Under the pieces are notes generated by a model that was not told the origin of the DNA, did not search any database, and worked only from the letters and a program-made list of their open reading frames with translations. Below, piece by piece: positions 7,212-17,567 of a DNA stretch of 40,961 nucleotides. The stretch lies in IMG/VR virus record IMGVR_UViG_3300028612_001738, positions 1 through 40,961 of that record; one strand, written 5' to 3'. Positions within the stretch are counted from its first letter, which is position 1; the number at the start of each line of letters is the position of its first letter. The stretch is from a virus. Both the position numbers and the translations under genes were made by a program.

Positions 7212-10200
7212 TTATTTTATTACTCCTTTACCTATTAAATTGGTAATTATTTCGGAAGCATTTTCTTGTAATGAAATTACAGGGAATTCTGGAAATAAAA
7301 GTCCTGATGTTGATGATTCTTTTGGGGGATTTGAATAAGGATAAGTTAATCCTAATAATATACTATTGGCATTATCAATATATCTTCTTACTAAAAAGAA
7401 ATCTTTATTTATAGATGTTGGTACTTCCTTGTCTAACTCTATTTTTAATCTACCTTTTCCATCACTTTCAATATTTTGTTGTGGTGGAGTTATTTTTTTA
7501 ATTTTATAAGTATAATTTTCATTATTACCAAATCTTATTTCATCTCCTTCTTCAAAATTTATTGGGTAAATAATAGTATCAAATCTTGTACCTTCAGGTT
7601 CTTCTCCTCCAGGATGGTATTCTGAAGGTCCTACTTCATAATTTAATTCTCCTTGATAATGAGAACCTCCGTATGCTTCATTTATATTAGATGAAGACAT
7701 TATTAATATTCTTTGATCTAAAATATCATTTCCACCTCCTGCTGAACCTGTAAATACCCAAAATGGGGCTGAACCTGTATTATCTCCTGATAATAAATGG
7801 GATTTAGAACCAAAGTTTGTAATTTTGGTTGGAAGTTTTTTTCCCTCATATCCTTCAGGGTAAAATACACTTTGAATTTTTCCTTTACTTTTATTTATTT
7901 CCCCATTTATTTCCCATTTAATAATATCATTTCTATTAAATATGTAATTTCCTGAATTAGCTTTTATACCCCATTCTAAAGCTACGATATCTCCTTTATC
8001 TTCTATACCTCCATCTCCAGATTTATATAATCCTTTTTGTTTTAAGAAAGTTTTAATAGCACGATTTAATAATACTATTTCTATTTGAGAACTTGAATTT
8101 AAACCTATTGCATGAGTTGAATTTTTACTTAACCTTTTATTAAAATGGGTAAATTTATTAACAGAATTGATCTTAATAAATCTTACAATATCATTATTTT
8201 TTCCTATAACAGAACCTACATTAAAACTTTTCCCTCCTTTTTTATGAACTATTAAAAATATATCTTCTAATTCAAAAGGAATATTATTGCTTCCACTTAA
8301 TAAACTTAATTTTACATTTAATTCTGCTCCATTACTATTATATAACCAGTTTGTAGTAAAAGAAGTTTCTAAAAATATATGTTGAGTATCTCCTAAATTA
8401 TCACCAATTCCAGGGTCTCCACCAGGGAAAGTAATAATACCTAATGAATAAGGATTAGTAGCATAACTTTTAACTTCTATTTCTTCAGTAGGGTCTAAAA
8501 CTTTATATATTGTCTTTGAAGGGAGACCATCTAATGAAGAAGAACCTAGAGCTGAAAAACTATAATCATCAAAAGCATTCTCATCATCATTATCATATAG
8601 ACTTATACGACCTGACCCAGTTAAAGGGATATCCCTTGAATAACCAATACTTGAAGTTTGAGTATATAATATAGGGGTTATTAATTTTCCTACTAAATGT
8701 GTTGGGTATAAACTATTTAATTCTTTTAATTCTTTACTTCCTGAATTAATAGAAATACTTGCTAACCCTCCTTCTGGGAAAGATTGGATTAAAGTTGTTA
8801 ATCCTGTTCCTTGTAAACTAGGTGGAATTGCATTTCCTTCTTCATCTATTAAATAAGTTAAATTTATATTAACAGTATCATTAAGGTTAGGATAGACATC
8901 TCTAATTGAATCAAAATATCCAAAGAAAGCTGTTCTTAATTCTATAGTAGGTAATTTACCATAAGTTCCTGTATCTTTGGGAGTCCAAACATTTAATCTT
9001 TCACTTGTTGATTTTGAACCAATATATCTAGAAGTAATAATACTTAAAGAAGAATAATTTGAATCAGGTACTTTTGCGGGGGTTGCAGTTCCTTCAAATA
9101 TAGATGCTGAATTAATAGGATTATAGATATCTGTTGTATAATCTACTTCCATTAACCAAGTATTATCTCTTGAATTTACATAATTATTTAATAATGGTTG
9201 GCAATCTAAAGCTAAATTAAAAGGTAAAACTCCTGACCCAAAGAAGGTTGGGAGTATAACTGCTGAACTTGTTGGTTCATTAAAATTTCCATATTCATAA
9301 GGTTCATCAAGTGGGGATAAAACTGAATCATTAGGATGAATACTCATAGTATATTCACTAATAGTTAAACCCCCATTAAGACTTTTATTAACATGGATTG
9401 CCATTCTAAAGGCATCATCATAATCAAAATTTCCTTGGAAAGAACCAGATATTGTAACTCTATCTTTTGAACTACTATCAGGAACAATAAAATCCTCTGA
9501 TAGTATAATATCACCCTCCTCTATATTAGAATCATTTTTATTTCCTTGATATACTCTTAAAGAACCTGTAAGCCTAAAAGTTTCTTCAGTACCTACCTTA
9601 ATAGATTGAGTTATATATAATTTAGGATAATCATTATCTTTTTGGAAACCAACCTTAATACTTGAAGTTATATTAGTAAATTCATATTGTACATAATACA
9701 TACTTTCAGTAAGATTAGAGTGAGGAGTTGTTCCTGATATAGGACTATCAGTAAAATTGTAATAACCTGAACTACTTATGATTTGGGAGGATAAGGTATC
9801 TGATGAAGTAATTTCGTAATCTCCAGCAGATGAAGTATTTTTTAATATTACTCTAATGTCAGCCGTTCCTTCATTATTTCCACTTGTTAAATTAAGATTC
9901 ATCAATGCTGGTTGCAATAGAGTTCCTTGAGATTGGATAAAAGAATCCCCACTATTGTTTCCACTCTCATCATTATACTCATAAGCACATTGCCAATTAT
10001 CTATTATATATTCAAAATCAGTATCAGTTTGAACTTCCATTCTAAAGTAGAAAGGACGAGAATCATTTCCTAATCTTGAAACAAACCATGCTTTGTTAAG
10101 AATATAATAAAAAGCCGCTTGACCTGCAACTATTGGGTTTGATTCTATTGGAGTCCAACCCCCTGAAAGAGATGAAGTTGTTCTAGAATAAGTTAATCCT

Positions 10201-13200
10201 AATCTCTTTCCACCCTCTCCATCTATATCTAAATAAAATTTGAGTTGCAAAGATGTTACCGAATTGGTTTCTAAGAAAGAATCTGCATCAAATTCCCATC
10301 TTCCATCTTCATGTTCTTTATTAAATACTCCGTTACCCCCAGGTTCTCCTCCACCACTTTCATATCCTTCAAAATCAAGATTTAATAAATTCCACCCACT
10401 TCCTGAAAAGGGGTAATAAAAAGATTTATCTGCTCCCATATCTGTAACAGTTCCTATATTTAAATCATCAAAATGAAAATCAAAACTTGCTGAACCTGAA
10501 GATAATATCATAGGATGTCCTGAAGAAGTAGCCCCTGCATTATCATAAGACCAAATATTACCTTCTAAGTTTGAGTCCCATTCTGATACTGAAAAATAAT
10601 TTTCTTCTAAATCTACAATTTTTGTTCCGGGATTAAATGAAGAGGTTTGTCCCTCTGTAAAGTTAATTGTTTTTGCAGTACTACTTCCTGAATGGTATAT
10701 CCCTAAAGTATTAAAGAAAGAACCTGTAGCCCCATTATCTGAAGCACTATAATAAATAGAAGCAGATATTATCCAAGGTATATTAGAAGTTCTTTGGGGA
10801 TTGTATGTTCCTTTATCAAAATTATCATTTGTAAATAAATTGCTTGAAGTAAAATTAACTGAGCCCGTATCCATAAAGTTTTGGTCATCATTAAGAGTAC
10901 CATTCCAATATTGAAAATATTGTAATTGGATAGGTGTCGCTCTTTTTAATTCTCCTTGTGATTGATTATCTGTATCTTGTGATGATGAGAAATTACCATC
11001 TACATATAAACTCCAATTTTCTGAACCTTTATTTTCGGTTAAATCTTCAGTAGAATAATCTCCTTGAGATTGGTCTATTGTTAATAATATATTAGAAGAA
11101 TTCACTTGGAACCCATTTATAAAATACTTCTTACTACCCTCTGGGAATGTAAAGGTAATAAAATTTAAATCATATGTTATAAAATCTGAGATTTGATTAC
11201 CATTAATATCAACATTAGATAATTTAATATGAGTAACTTCATATTCATTTAGATCAGCATTAAACAGAGTTAAAAACCATGCATATCCATTTATTGGAGA
11301 GTTTTTAGGATTTGAAAAATCTGAAGAATTAACTGTTCCCCCAATATGAGAACCTATATCAACATTAAAAAATATTGGATTAAAATTTAAAGGAGTATCT
11401 ATAACTTGTATGTAAGGATTACAATCAGGGTTTAAATCTTGTTGTGTTGCTATTATACAAGAACCACTAAATACCCCATCATAAAATTCAGCTTGGTCCC
11501 AAACTTCTACAGTTTCTTGACCTAATTTTCCTTTTTTAGTTTCAAACCAACTTTGAGTTATTTCAAACCTATTTGTTAAACCATAAGCAGAAGCAGAGGG
11601 TGACGTATATAATCCATTAAATATTTCAAATGTTCCCCCTGTTCCTCCTTTAAATCTATAAATAGAAGAACCACTATTATATTCATATTGCCCTGTATCT
11701 CCTGAACCTGTATTATAATTTCGTGATTGGGGTTTAATAGTTCCTAAATATTGTTGATCTTCAGTTGAGATTTGTGCTGGCCTTTGTCTATTTCTTTCTA
11801 AAATATGTTGTTTAACTACAACCCCTGATGATAAACTCATTCTTGCAGGAATAAAATCTTTAATCATATTAAATAAAGAATTATCAAAAAATTTCATTAA
11901 TCTTATAAAATCTCTCACATCATAACTTTTAATATATTTATTAAAATATGAATCTCTTAATATATCTAAATCTGTATAACTTCTATCTGATGATGAAATT
12001 TGTCTTGGGTCACCTATATATTCTCCTATATTAAAATATCCTAATTGGGCATTAATATCATCATTTATTTCATCTTGTGGGGAGAAAACAACCTCTAAAT
12101 AATTTATATCAGGACCATAACTTCCACTATTTACAGAAGTTTGTTCTAAACTTATAAAAGGAGAAAGTTGATTATCCGAAGGTTGATTACTATTTTTTAT
12201 TTGTATTTTATCTGTAACTCTATTTTTTATACCTGCTGGTACTTGATCTTGAAATATGTTTTCTACATTAGTAACCCATTTTTCACCAGAGATAAAAAAT
12301 TCACTACCAACATCAAATGATGATGTTATTTGTGATGCTGATCCGGTTACTCTAGGATGTATTGATGTTCTACTACCTGTATCTAATTGAGTACCTAAAG
12401 CTGCTCTAAAATATAATTGGTCGGGGGTACCATTAATACCATTTCCTTCTGTAGAGTATGGATTAACAGTATAATCATAAAAATTATTTTGAGATGGAGA
12501 TTGTGTCCAATACCTTAGTTCTTGAAAAGAACCGGAAAAAGGTTGGTAAACCCCCAAACCTGAAGGGGTTACATCTACACCTTTATTTAAATAACCAATT
12601 GAAGCATCACCCCAAAAAGAACCATCAAACCCTGTATTAGATGAAGATTCATTAAAACCAACTTTCCCATCTATTTCATTTGCGACATATAAAGATGCAG
12701 TATTAGAATTTACATTTATTTGTACTGCCCACCAATCTTCGTTAAAGAAGGGTAAATAAACACTAGCTGAAAGAGAAGGGTCATCATCTGCTGCAGGTAT
12801 AAATTTAAGTCTTCCGTAAGTATCATAAGGACTAGCAACTGAGCCTGAATATGAGCCTGATACAAAACCATAACCTGTATATTCTAGTACTACATTACCA
12901 CCATCATCCGTTGAGAATAAAGATTGAGAATATCTAATACTAGTGCTAGCTATGTTATTGGTAGGTGAAGGTATACTTGGAGATTTAAATCTAAATTGAA
13001 CAGATGCAGGGGAAGAATCACCACTTGGAAATTTAGGATTTGAATCCCAAGATGATGAAATAAAATTATTTGCATCTTCACCAGTGTCAAATGCATAGTT
13101 AAATACATCTTGTTCTAAATCCCAAGCTTGGGTATTATTTTTATCTTTTCCTCCAAATTCATTTATTCTTAAAACAGTATTAGGAATTCCATATGACGTA

Positions 13201-14873
13201 ATTAATGCCCTTAAACCTGCTTTTGTTCCTTTTGTTTTAAGTAAATAAGGAATGTTATGGTATATACGTTTATATAAACGCTTATTAGCATCATCTAACG
13301 GTATTATATCATTTGACGCTGATACGCGTGTATCTATGTATTCAAACCCATTATTCACGGGAATTGTGCTACTTATATTATTAACAGGGAATGTATCAAA
13401 AGTTGATGTAAATCCTAGAAAAGCATTATATAAATCATCAACATTAAATTTATTAGAATATAATTTAATTCCAAATTCTTTAATAGCATCAGAAACTAAA
13501 TCTTTTGATATCCCATATTCTAATCTATTGTCATTATTAAATTTATTAGTAATATCTTTTGTATAAACCCAAATATTATCAAAATGTTGCCCCACCATAT
13601 CCATAAACAACTCATATTGTCTATTTTCAGAATCTTCTTTTAAATATTCTGGAATGGTAAAATATAACCAATCATTATTATTTTCATCATATAAAGAGGC
13701 TGTTAAAGTAATATTATCTACCCAATTTATAACTTCACTACTTCCTGTTGGGTATAAAACATAAGGAACTTTTGAACTTGATTTAGGCCACGAATAATTT
13801 GAACCACTATCATAATATAAGAAATATTCATAACCATCAAAATTTTTTATTATATTATCAATTTGTGAAGTTAATATTGTTTTACTAGATATATATGGTA
13901 AAGTATTAGTTGTGTCTCCTGTAATATTATCTAAAGTATTACCTAATTCAATATTTATATCTTCTATTAATTTTACTTTAAAATAAAAATTTTCTAATCT
14001 TGTTTTTGCAGAAGAAAAATTAATAAATTCACTAAAATTTTCATAATTAATATTAATATTTATTTCTTTTTTGTTTAGTAATGATTGGAGTTGGTTAAGA
14101 GAACTAGTTAAAGAAGTATCAACTAAATCTTGGTAACAATATTCTATATCTGAACTCCCTTTTTCTTTTTTAATATTTAAATTAAAATTAGGACCCGAAA
14201 TATATTCAAAATCTTGTATTATAATTTCCTCTTCAATAAAAGATACTGAATATAATTGTGGTTCTGATATAATTTCTATTATCCATAATTCAGATTTAAT
14301 ATCAAACTCTGAAGGTAATGGTTCATATAATTTAATTAATAAAGTATCATTATCATCAACTTTTAAATTATTAGATATTATAGTTTTGTTATTACCAAAA
14401 TTTAAATAAAAATCTACAAAATATAAGGACTTATCTCTATATTCTATAAAATCCAAACTTGAAGAAATAAGTGATTCTTTATCCTCAATATTAATATCTA
14501 ATCTAACTTCAGTTCTATCTGAACTTATTTCTTTTATAAAAAATTTATTATTAAGATTTGAATTAGCAACATTTCTATAAAAATTATAAAATATATTATA
14601 TGTTCCTAAATCAAAATTATAACTTTTTAAGTCTTCTATTGGATTTAATAATATGTCTCCTCCTTTAATATTAAAAGAAGTTAATATTGTTGTTGTGGAG
14701 GGAAAGATTAAATTTTGATTTTCATCATATATATAAAATTCTATATAATCTGTAGATGATATAAAAGAGGTATCTAAATTAAAAGAAGATATTAGTCTTT
14801 CATCTGATTCTATATAATTTTGGAATTCAAATGTAGTTGGATTTAATTGAGTTATTTTTGTCGTAGGGTTCAT
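7212..14873 (-). CDS. Giant tail/baseplate structural protein (2553 residues) with gpI/gp7-like and LamG-like regions
   Basis: Largest gene in the window. The first 450 residues are Asn/Ile/Asp-rich. Around residues 535-580 is a conserved block, NIPYLLKTKGTKAGLRALI then SYGIPNTVLRINEFGG, which resembles the fold-start of P2 gpI/T4 gp7-type wedge proteins (inference). Residues about 615-790 form a concanavalin/LamG-like domain (DYGRLKF-style strands, WWAVQI, GSFQELRYW). Around 985-1030 is a second conserved block (VRDFIRLMKFFDNSLFNMIKDF, IPARMSLSSGVVVKQHILERN). The last 1500 residues are Ser/Gly/Asn-rich, beta-predicted and lectin- or fibre-like. It follows gp6 and gp25, so it is probably a baseplate-anchored wedge/fibre protein with carbohydrate-binding modules. 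Its ATG overlaps the upstream stop by 4 nt. Confidence 0.75.
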   Translation of the reverse strand: MNPTTKITQLNPTTFEFQNYIESDERLISSFNLDTSFISSTDYIEFYIYDENQNLIFPSTTTILTSFNIKGGDILLNPIEDLKSYNFDLGTYNIFYNFYRNVANSNLNNKFFIKEISSDRTEVRLDINIEDKESLISSSLDFIEYRDKSLYFVDFYLNFGNNKTIISNNLKVDDNDTLLIKLYEPLPSEFDIKSELWIIEIISEPQLYSVSFIEEEIIIQDFEYISGPNFNLNIKKEKGSSDIEYCYQDLVDTSLTSSLNQLQSLLNKKEINININYENFSEFINFSSAKTRLENFYFKVKLIEDINIELGNTLDNITGDTTNTLPYISSKTILTSQIDNIIKNFDGYEYFLYYDSGSNYSWPKSSSKVPYVLYPTGSSEVINWVDNITLTASLYDENNNDWLYFTIPEYLKEDSENRQYELFMDMVGQHFDNIWVYTKDITNKFNNDNRLEYGISKDLVSDAIKEFGIKLYSNKFNVDDLYNAFLGFTSTFDTFPVNNISSTIPVNNGFEYIDTRVSASNDIIPLDDANKRLYKRIYHNIPYLLKTKGTKAGLRALITSYGIPNTVLRINEFGGKDKNNTQAWDLEQDVFNYAFDTGEDANNFISSSWDSNPKFPSGDSSPASVQFRFKSPSIPSPTNNIASTSIRYSQSLFSTDDGGNVVLEYTGYGFVSGSYSGSVASPYDTYGRLKFIPAADDDPSLSASVYLPFFNEDWWAVQINVNSNTASLYVANEIDGKVGFNESSSNTGFDGSFWGDASIGYLNKGVDVTPSGLGVYQPFSGSFQELRYWTQSPSQNNFYDYTVNPYSTEGNGINGTPDQLYFRAALGTQLDTGSRTSIHPRVTGSASQITSSFDVGSEFFISGEKWVTNVENIFQDQVPAGIKNRVTDKIQIKNSNQPSDNQLSPFISLEQTSVNSGSYGPDINYLEVVFSPQDEINDDINAQLGYFNIGEYIGDPRQISSSDRSYTDLDILRDSYFNKYIKSYDVRDFIRLMKFFDNSLFNMIKDFIPARMSLSSGVVVKQHILERNRQRPAQISTEDQQYLGTIKPQSRNYNTGSGDTGQYEYNSGSSIYRFKGGTGGTFEIFNGLYTSPSASAYGLTNRFEITQSWFETKKGKLGQETVEVWDQAEFYDGVFSGSCIIATQQDLNPDCNPYIQVIDTPLNFNPIFFNVDIGSHIGGTVNSSDFSNPKNSPINGYAWFLTLFNADLNEYEVTHIKLSNVDINGNQISDFITYDLNFITFTFPEGSKKYFINGFQVNSSNILLTIDQSQGDYSTEDLTENKGSENWSLYVDGNFSSSQDTDNQSQGELKRATPIQLQYFQYWNGTLNDDQNFMDTGSVNFTSSNLFTNDNFDKGTYNPQRTSNIPWIISASIYYSASDNGATGSFFNTLGIYHSGSSTAKTINFTEGQTSSFNPGTKIVDLEENYFSVSEWDSNLEGNIWSYDNAGATSSGHPMILSSGSASFDFHFDDLNIGTVTDMGADKSFYYPFSGSGWNLLNLDFEGYESGGGEPGGNGVFNKEHEDGRWEFDADSFLETNSVTSLQLKFYLDIDGEGGKRLGLTYSRTTSSLSGGWTPIESNPIVAGQAAFYYILNKAWFVSRLGNDSRPFYFRMEVQTDTDFEYIIDNWQCAYEYNDESGNNSGDSFIQSQGTLLQPALMNLNLTSGNNEGTADIRVILKNTSSAGDYEITSSDTLSSQIISSSGYYNFTDSPISGTTPHSNLTESMYYVQYEFTNITSSIKVGFQKDNDYPKLYITQSIKVGTEETFRLTGSLRVYQGNKNDSNIEEGDIILSEDFIVPDSSSKDRVTISGSFQGNFDYDDAFRMAIHVNKSLNGGLTISEYTMSIHPNDSVLSPLDEPYEYGNFNEPTSSAVILPTFFGSGVLPFNLALDCQPLLNNYVNSRDNTWLMEVDYTTDIYNPINSASIFEGTATPAKVPDSNYSSLSIITSRYIGSKSTSERLNVWTPKDTGTYGKLPTIELRTAFFGYFDSIRDVYPNLNDTVNINLTYLIDEEGNAIPPSLQGTGLTTLIQSFPEGGLASISINSGSKELKELNSLYPTHLVGKLITPILYTQTSSIGYSRDIPLTGSGRISLYDNDDENAFDDYSFSALGSSSLDGLPSKTIYKVLDPTEEIEVKSYATNPYSLGIITFPGGDPGIGDNLGDTQHIFLETSFTTNWLYNSNGAELNVKLSLLSGSNNIPFELEDIFLIVHKKGGKSFNVGSVIGKNNDIVRFIKINSVNKFTHFNKRLSKNSTHAIGLNSSSQIEIVLLNRAIKTFLKQKGLYKSGDGGIEDKGDIVALEWGIKANSGNYIFNRNDIIKWEINGEINKSKGKIQSVFYPEGYEGKKLPTKITNFGSKSHLLSGDNTGSAPFWVFTGSAGGGNDILDQRILIMSSSNINEAYGGSHYQGELNYEVGPSEYHPGGEEPEGTRFDTIIYPINFEEGDEIRFGNNENYTYKIKKITPPQQNIESDGKGRLKIELDKEVPTSINKDFFLVRRYIDNANSILLGLTYPYSNPPKESSTSGLLFPEFPVISLQENASEIITNLIGKGVIK

Positions 14874-15289
14874 CCAATAATTTTATCAAGCTCTTCATCA
14901 ACATTAATATTAAGTTGATTTAATTGTCCAGTTTTTATTTTTTTACCTGTAGTTAATTCTAAATTTTTGATTTGTTCATTTAATAAATTTTGGCGTAAAT
15001 TAGATATTTCTAACCTTAAAGCTTCTATTTCTATATTATTATCTTCAAATTTATTATATTCACTACTTGTTTTAATTAAAAATTCATGAGAATTGGTTTC
15101 ACCCAAAGCCGGTATATCATAAAAAAGAGTATTATAATCCCCAAAGAATTTATCAACACTAATTTCTTCTTCTATTTCTTCATTTATAGTTTTTACACCT
15201 AATTCTTGAAATAAAGTATCTATTGTATTAGAATATTGAGATTTATTAAAAACCTCTTTATTTAAATCTACTTGTTTTTCTGTATTCAT
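14870..15289 (-). CDS. Small acidic coiled-coil protein in the baseplate operon
   Basis: 139 residues, acidic. The middle (about residues 80-115) has heptad spacing (EIEALRLEISNLRQNLLNEQ) predicting a coiled coil. It shares a 1-nt overlap with the upstream structural gene and a 4-nt overlap with the giant protein gene, so the three are translationally coupled. It could be a chaperone or connector for the giant protein; this is inference from position only. Confidence 0.6.
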   Translation of the reverse strand: MNTEKQVDLNKEVFNKSQYSNTIDTLFQELGVKTINEEIEEEISVDKFFGDYNTLFYDIPALGETNSHEFLIKTSSEYNKFEDNNIEIEALRLEISNLRQNLLNEQIKNLELTTGKKIKTGQLNQLNINVDEELDKIIG

Positions 15290-16437
15290 TATCCATTTAT
15301 GATTTTAAAATAATAACTATCATCCAAAATTAAAGTATTATCATTTATTAAGGTTTTAATTAAAATTTTATAATATCTTTCCGGTTGTAACCCATTCATA
15401 TAAATATCAAAATAGCTTCCTTCGGAATCAGAACTTATTTTTGTAAAATCATTATCAAAATTTATTAAAAATTCATTAGTATCTAAATCTTTAATGGCAT
15501 AATAAGAATTTTGTGGTAATACATAATTTTGTGTATAAATAGAAGAGGTTTGGAAAACTCTTACAGGATATTTAGGTCTTACATTTAATCTAAATCTATT
15601 AACACTTTCATTAAAAAATATGCCAGGATTTTCATTTAATCCTACAAATAGTTGTGGGGTGTCTATTACAGAAAGACTACCTGTTACATATGAAGAATCA
15701 TCCCATTTTATCTCTAATACTGGAGGGTAAATTGTATGGGTATCTGTAGAATAATATTGCATTACCGGTTGGGTTGAAGGTGAAGAATTAAATTCTAAAA
15801 TATCTTCCCACTTTATTAAAAACCCTTCATTTATTATATTAGTATTTTCCCCGATATCATTTGAACTAGAATACCAAACATTAACAATATCTGTTACATT
15901 AACATTTAAATCCTTTTCACTTCTTAAACTAAAGGATTGGGTTACTTTAATATTAATATTTAAAATATCTGATGAACCTGTAAACCAATTTCCTCCTCCA
16001 ATACTCTCAGAATAATAAGCATTTACATAGGATGGTAAAGAACCTGTAGGTAACCAAGCATTACCATCTTCAAATGTTCTCCAAGTCCAACTTGCACCAT
16101 TTGTAGAAGCAGGAGAATCTAAATATGTTCCTGAACCATTATCCCAAGAACCTGAAATAGGATATATTTCTAATTCAGATTCCATAATAATTCCTTGGGC
16201 TTCTGCTATAAAAACTCTTAAAGTACTCTCAAAATTTGAACCACTTACTTTATTATTAATAACATCTTCTAATTCATCATTATCAAATTTAATTAAAAAT
16301 CTTGATGTTTGAGCAATAGGATTATAATGTACATTTATATTAAGAGTTTCAATTATAGGGTCTATCCCAGTATTCATTGAAGGATAAAATGAATATAAAG
16401 TTGTATCTTGTGATGGAAAAAGTTTGTAATTCGCCAT
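15289..16437 (-). CDS. Baseplate/tail structural protein, DNRLRE-like
   Basis: 382 residues. It opens MANYKLFPSQDTTLYSFYPSMNTG, and the D-T-L-YS-P-NTG pattern plus later 'V-VTDIVNVWY' and 'GFLIKWED' elements resemble DNRLRE-type beta-sandwich modules used in surface and structural proteins. No catalytic motif is visible. Between gp6 and the giant protein in the tail operon, it may occupy the position of a gp8-like wedge or fibre-network protein. Family assignment is tentative. Confidence 0.6.
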   Translation of the reverse strand: MANYKLFPSQDTTLYSFYPSMNTGIDPIIETLNINVHYNPIAQTSRFLIKFDNDELEDVINNKVSGSNFESTLRVFIAEAQGIIMESELEIYPISGSWDNGSGTYLDSPASTNGASWTWRTFEDGNAWLPTGSLPSYVNAYYSESIGGGNWFTGSSDILNINIKVTQSFSLRSEKDLNVNVTDIVNVWYSSSNDIGENTNIINEGFLIKWEDILEFNSSPSTQPVMQYYSTDTHTIYPPVLEIKWDDSSYVTGSLSVIDTPQLFVGLNENPGIFFNESVNRFRLNVRPKYPVRVFQTSSIYTQNYVLPQNSYYAIKDLDTNEFLINFDNDFTKISSDSEGSYFDIYMNGLQPERYYKILIKTLINDNTLILDDSYYFKIING

Positions 16438-16440
16438 TAT

Positions 16441-16692
16441 TTATTTTATTAAGTAATCATATATTTCATCTAAATTAGGGTCTCCAGGACTTAAACTATC
16501 ATCATAATCATATAATTGATTTGCAATATCTATTGAAATATCTATATCAATAATAGCCATTTCATCTCCTCTCCAAAAATCAAAGTTTGTAAAGTTTTTT
16601 AATGTATCTCTAGTTGACCACTCGTTAGGTGTATTTTTTAAGTTAGTAATTTTATCTAATATTTCTTGTTTAACTTCTTCATCAGACATCAT
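16441..16692 (-). CDS. Small acidic protein in baseplate operon, unknown
   Basis: 83 residues, strongly acidic (pairs of Asp/Glu throughout; C-terminal DYDDSLSPGDPNLDEIYDYL). It starts MMSDEEVKQEILDKI and ends 3 nt before the structural gene at 15289-16437. No recognisable domain. Position between gp6 and a structural gene suggests a tail-assembly accessory. Confidence 0.5.
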   Translation of the reverse strand: MMSDEEVKQEILDKITNLKNTPNEWSTRDTLKNFTNFDFWRGDEMAIIDIDISIDIANQLYDYDDSLSPGDPNLDEIYDYLIK

Positions 16693-16751
16693 ATCCTATT
16701 CATTTTCATTTATAAATTTTTTAAATGCTTCTATATAATCTTTCATAATTT

Positions 16752-17567
16752 TTATATTGATACTACTTTACCTTTTATATCTTGGTTTAAAAATTTTATT
16801 TCAAAAATACTTGGGTCCAATGAAGGATAAACTACATCGTTTTGTGTTGCACTTTCAATATCATAAGCATATTTTGAATAATTTAAGGTTGTTCCTGTTT
16901 TATTTTTTATTTTTACTTGTTTTACTGTTTGTACCCCATTAATATTATCTAATAATACTGTTATATCTCTTATTATAATAGGTTGATTAATTTGCCATTT
17001 ATCAATAATAAAATAGTTTTGAAGAACTAAGATACAACTATTTAATACTTCTTTATTATTAAAATTAGGTAAAGTTATAATTTCAAAATTACATGAAATG
17101 TTAATTATAAATCCATCTCTTATATTAATAGAATCCCCAACCATTTTATATTGATTGAGGTAGGTTTTTAAATTTTGTTTTAAGGTAGTAGAAGCTGTAG
17201 TTAAATTTTTATTTATATCATAAGTTAAAACATATAAATCTAAAGTATTTCCTTCATCTTTAATTAAAGGTTTTTGAATATGGGCTTTAGATATAACACC
17301 AAATTTTGAAGGCATACTTAAACTTCTAATTAAATAATCATCCGCTGTAACATTTCTCAATTGGGTAGAGAATGAAGATAAGGAATTTTGTCTTATTTCT
17401 TCAATATTATCCCCCCCTTTTCCCCCACTTGCTGCTAATTCATTATTAACTGCTAATGAATTAAAAACATATTGAGATGTTGAATCATTTAAATTAGAAT
17501 TAATAAAAAAAGTATTTGAAGTATTTAAACTTGTTAAACTATTAGATGGTACATTTGATTCAACTCC
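16752..17567 (-). CDS. Baseplate wedge gp6-like protein, C-terminal part (frame-shifted)
   Basis: The frame is open from the G9 tract at 17566-17574 down to 16752 but has no ATG at its start. It encodes GVESNVPS, then GGKGGDNIEEIRQNSLSSF, TQLRNVTADDYLIRSLSMP, and the gp6 C-terminal fold (LYVLTYDINK, LKTYLNQYKMVGDSINIRDG). GGxGx(D/E)(S/N)xEEIR and VT-(E/D)DY are hallmarks of T4-like gp6, so this is the second half of one gp6 gene. Joined to the upstream part it gives about 614 residues, close to T4 gp6. One base too many in the G run separates the halves. Confidence 0.8.
   Translation of the reverse strand, partial: GVESNVPSNSLTSLNTSNTFFINSNLNDSTSQYVFNSLAVNNELAASGGKGGDNIEEIRQNSLSSFSTQLRNVTADDYLIRSLSMPSKFGVISKAHIQKPLIKDEGNTLDLYVLTYDINKNLTTASTTLKQNLKTYLNQYKMVGDSINIRDGFIINISCNFEIITLPNFNNKEVLNSCILVLQNYFIIDKWQINQPIIIRDITVLLDNINGVQTVKQVKIKNKTGTTLNYSKYAYDIESATQNDVVYPSLDPSIFEIKFLNQDIKGKVVSI

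Noticed and set aside
13252-13566. Plus-strand open frame inside the giant protein gene
   Set aside because: Antisense shadow of the 2553-residue gene; no leader, no motif.
16696-16746. 16-residue minus-strand frame between gp6 and the 83-residue gene
   Set aside because: Too short, no supporting feature besides an ATG; could be chance.
16757-16942. Plus-strand open frame opposite gp6
   Set aside because: Antisense of clearly coding gp6 sequence.
17404-17440. Second G-rich coding tract in gp6 (G5-A4-G7)
   Set aside because: The frame is continuous across it, so it encodes the conserved GGKGG motif and needs no special explanation.
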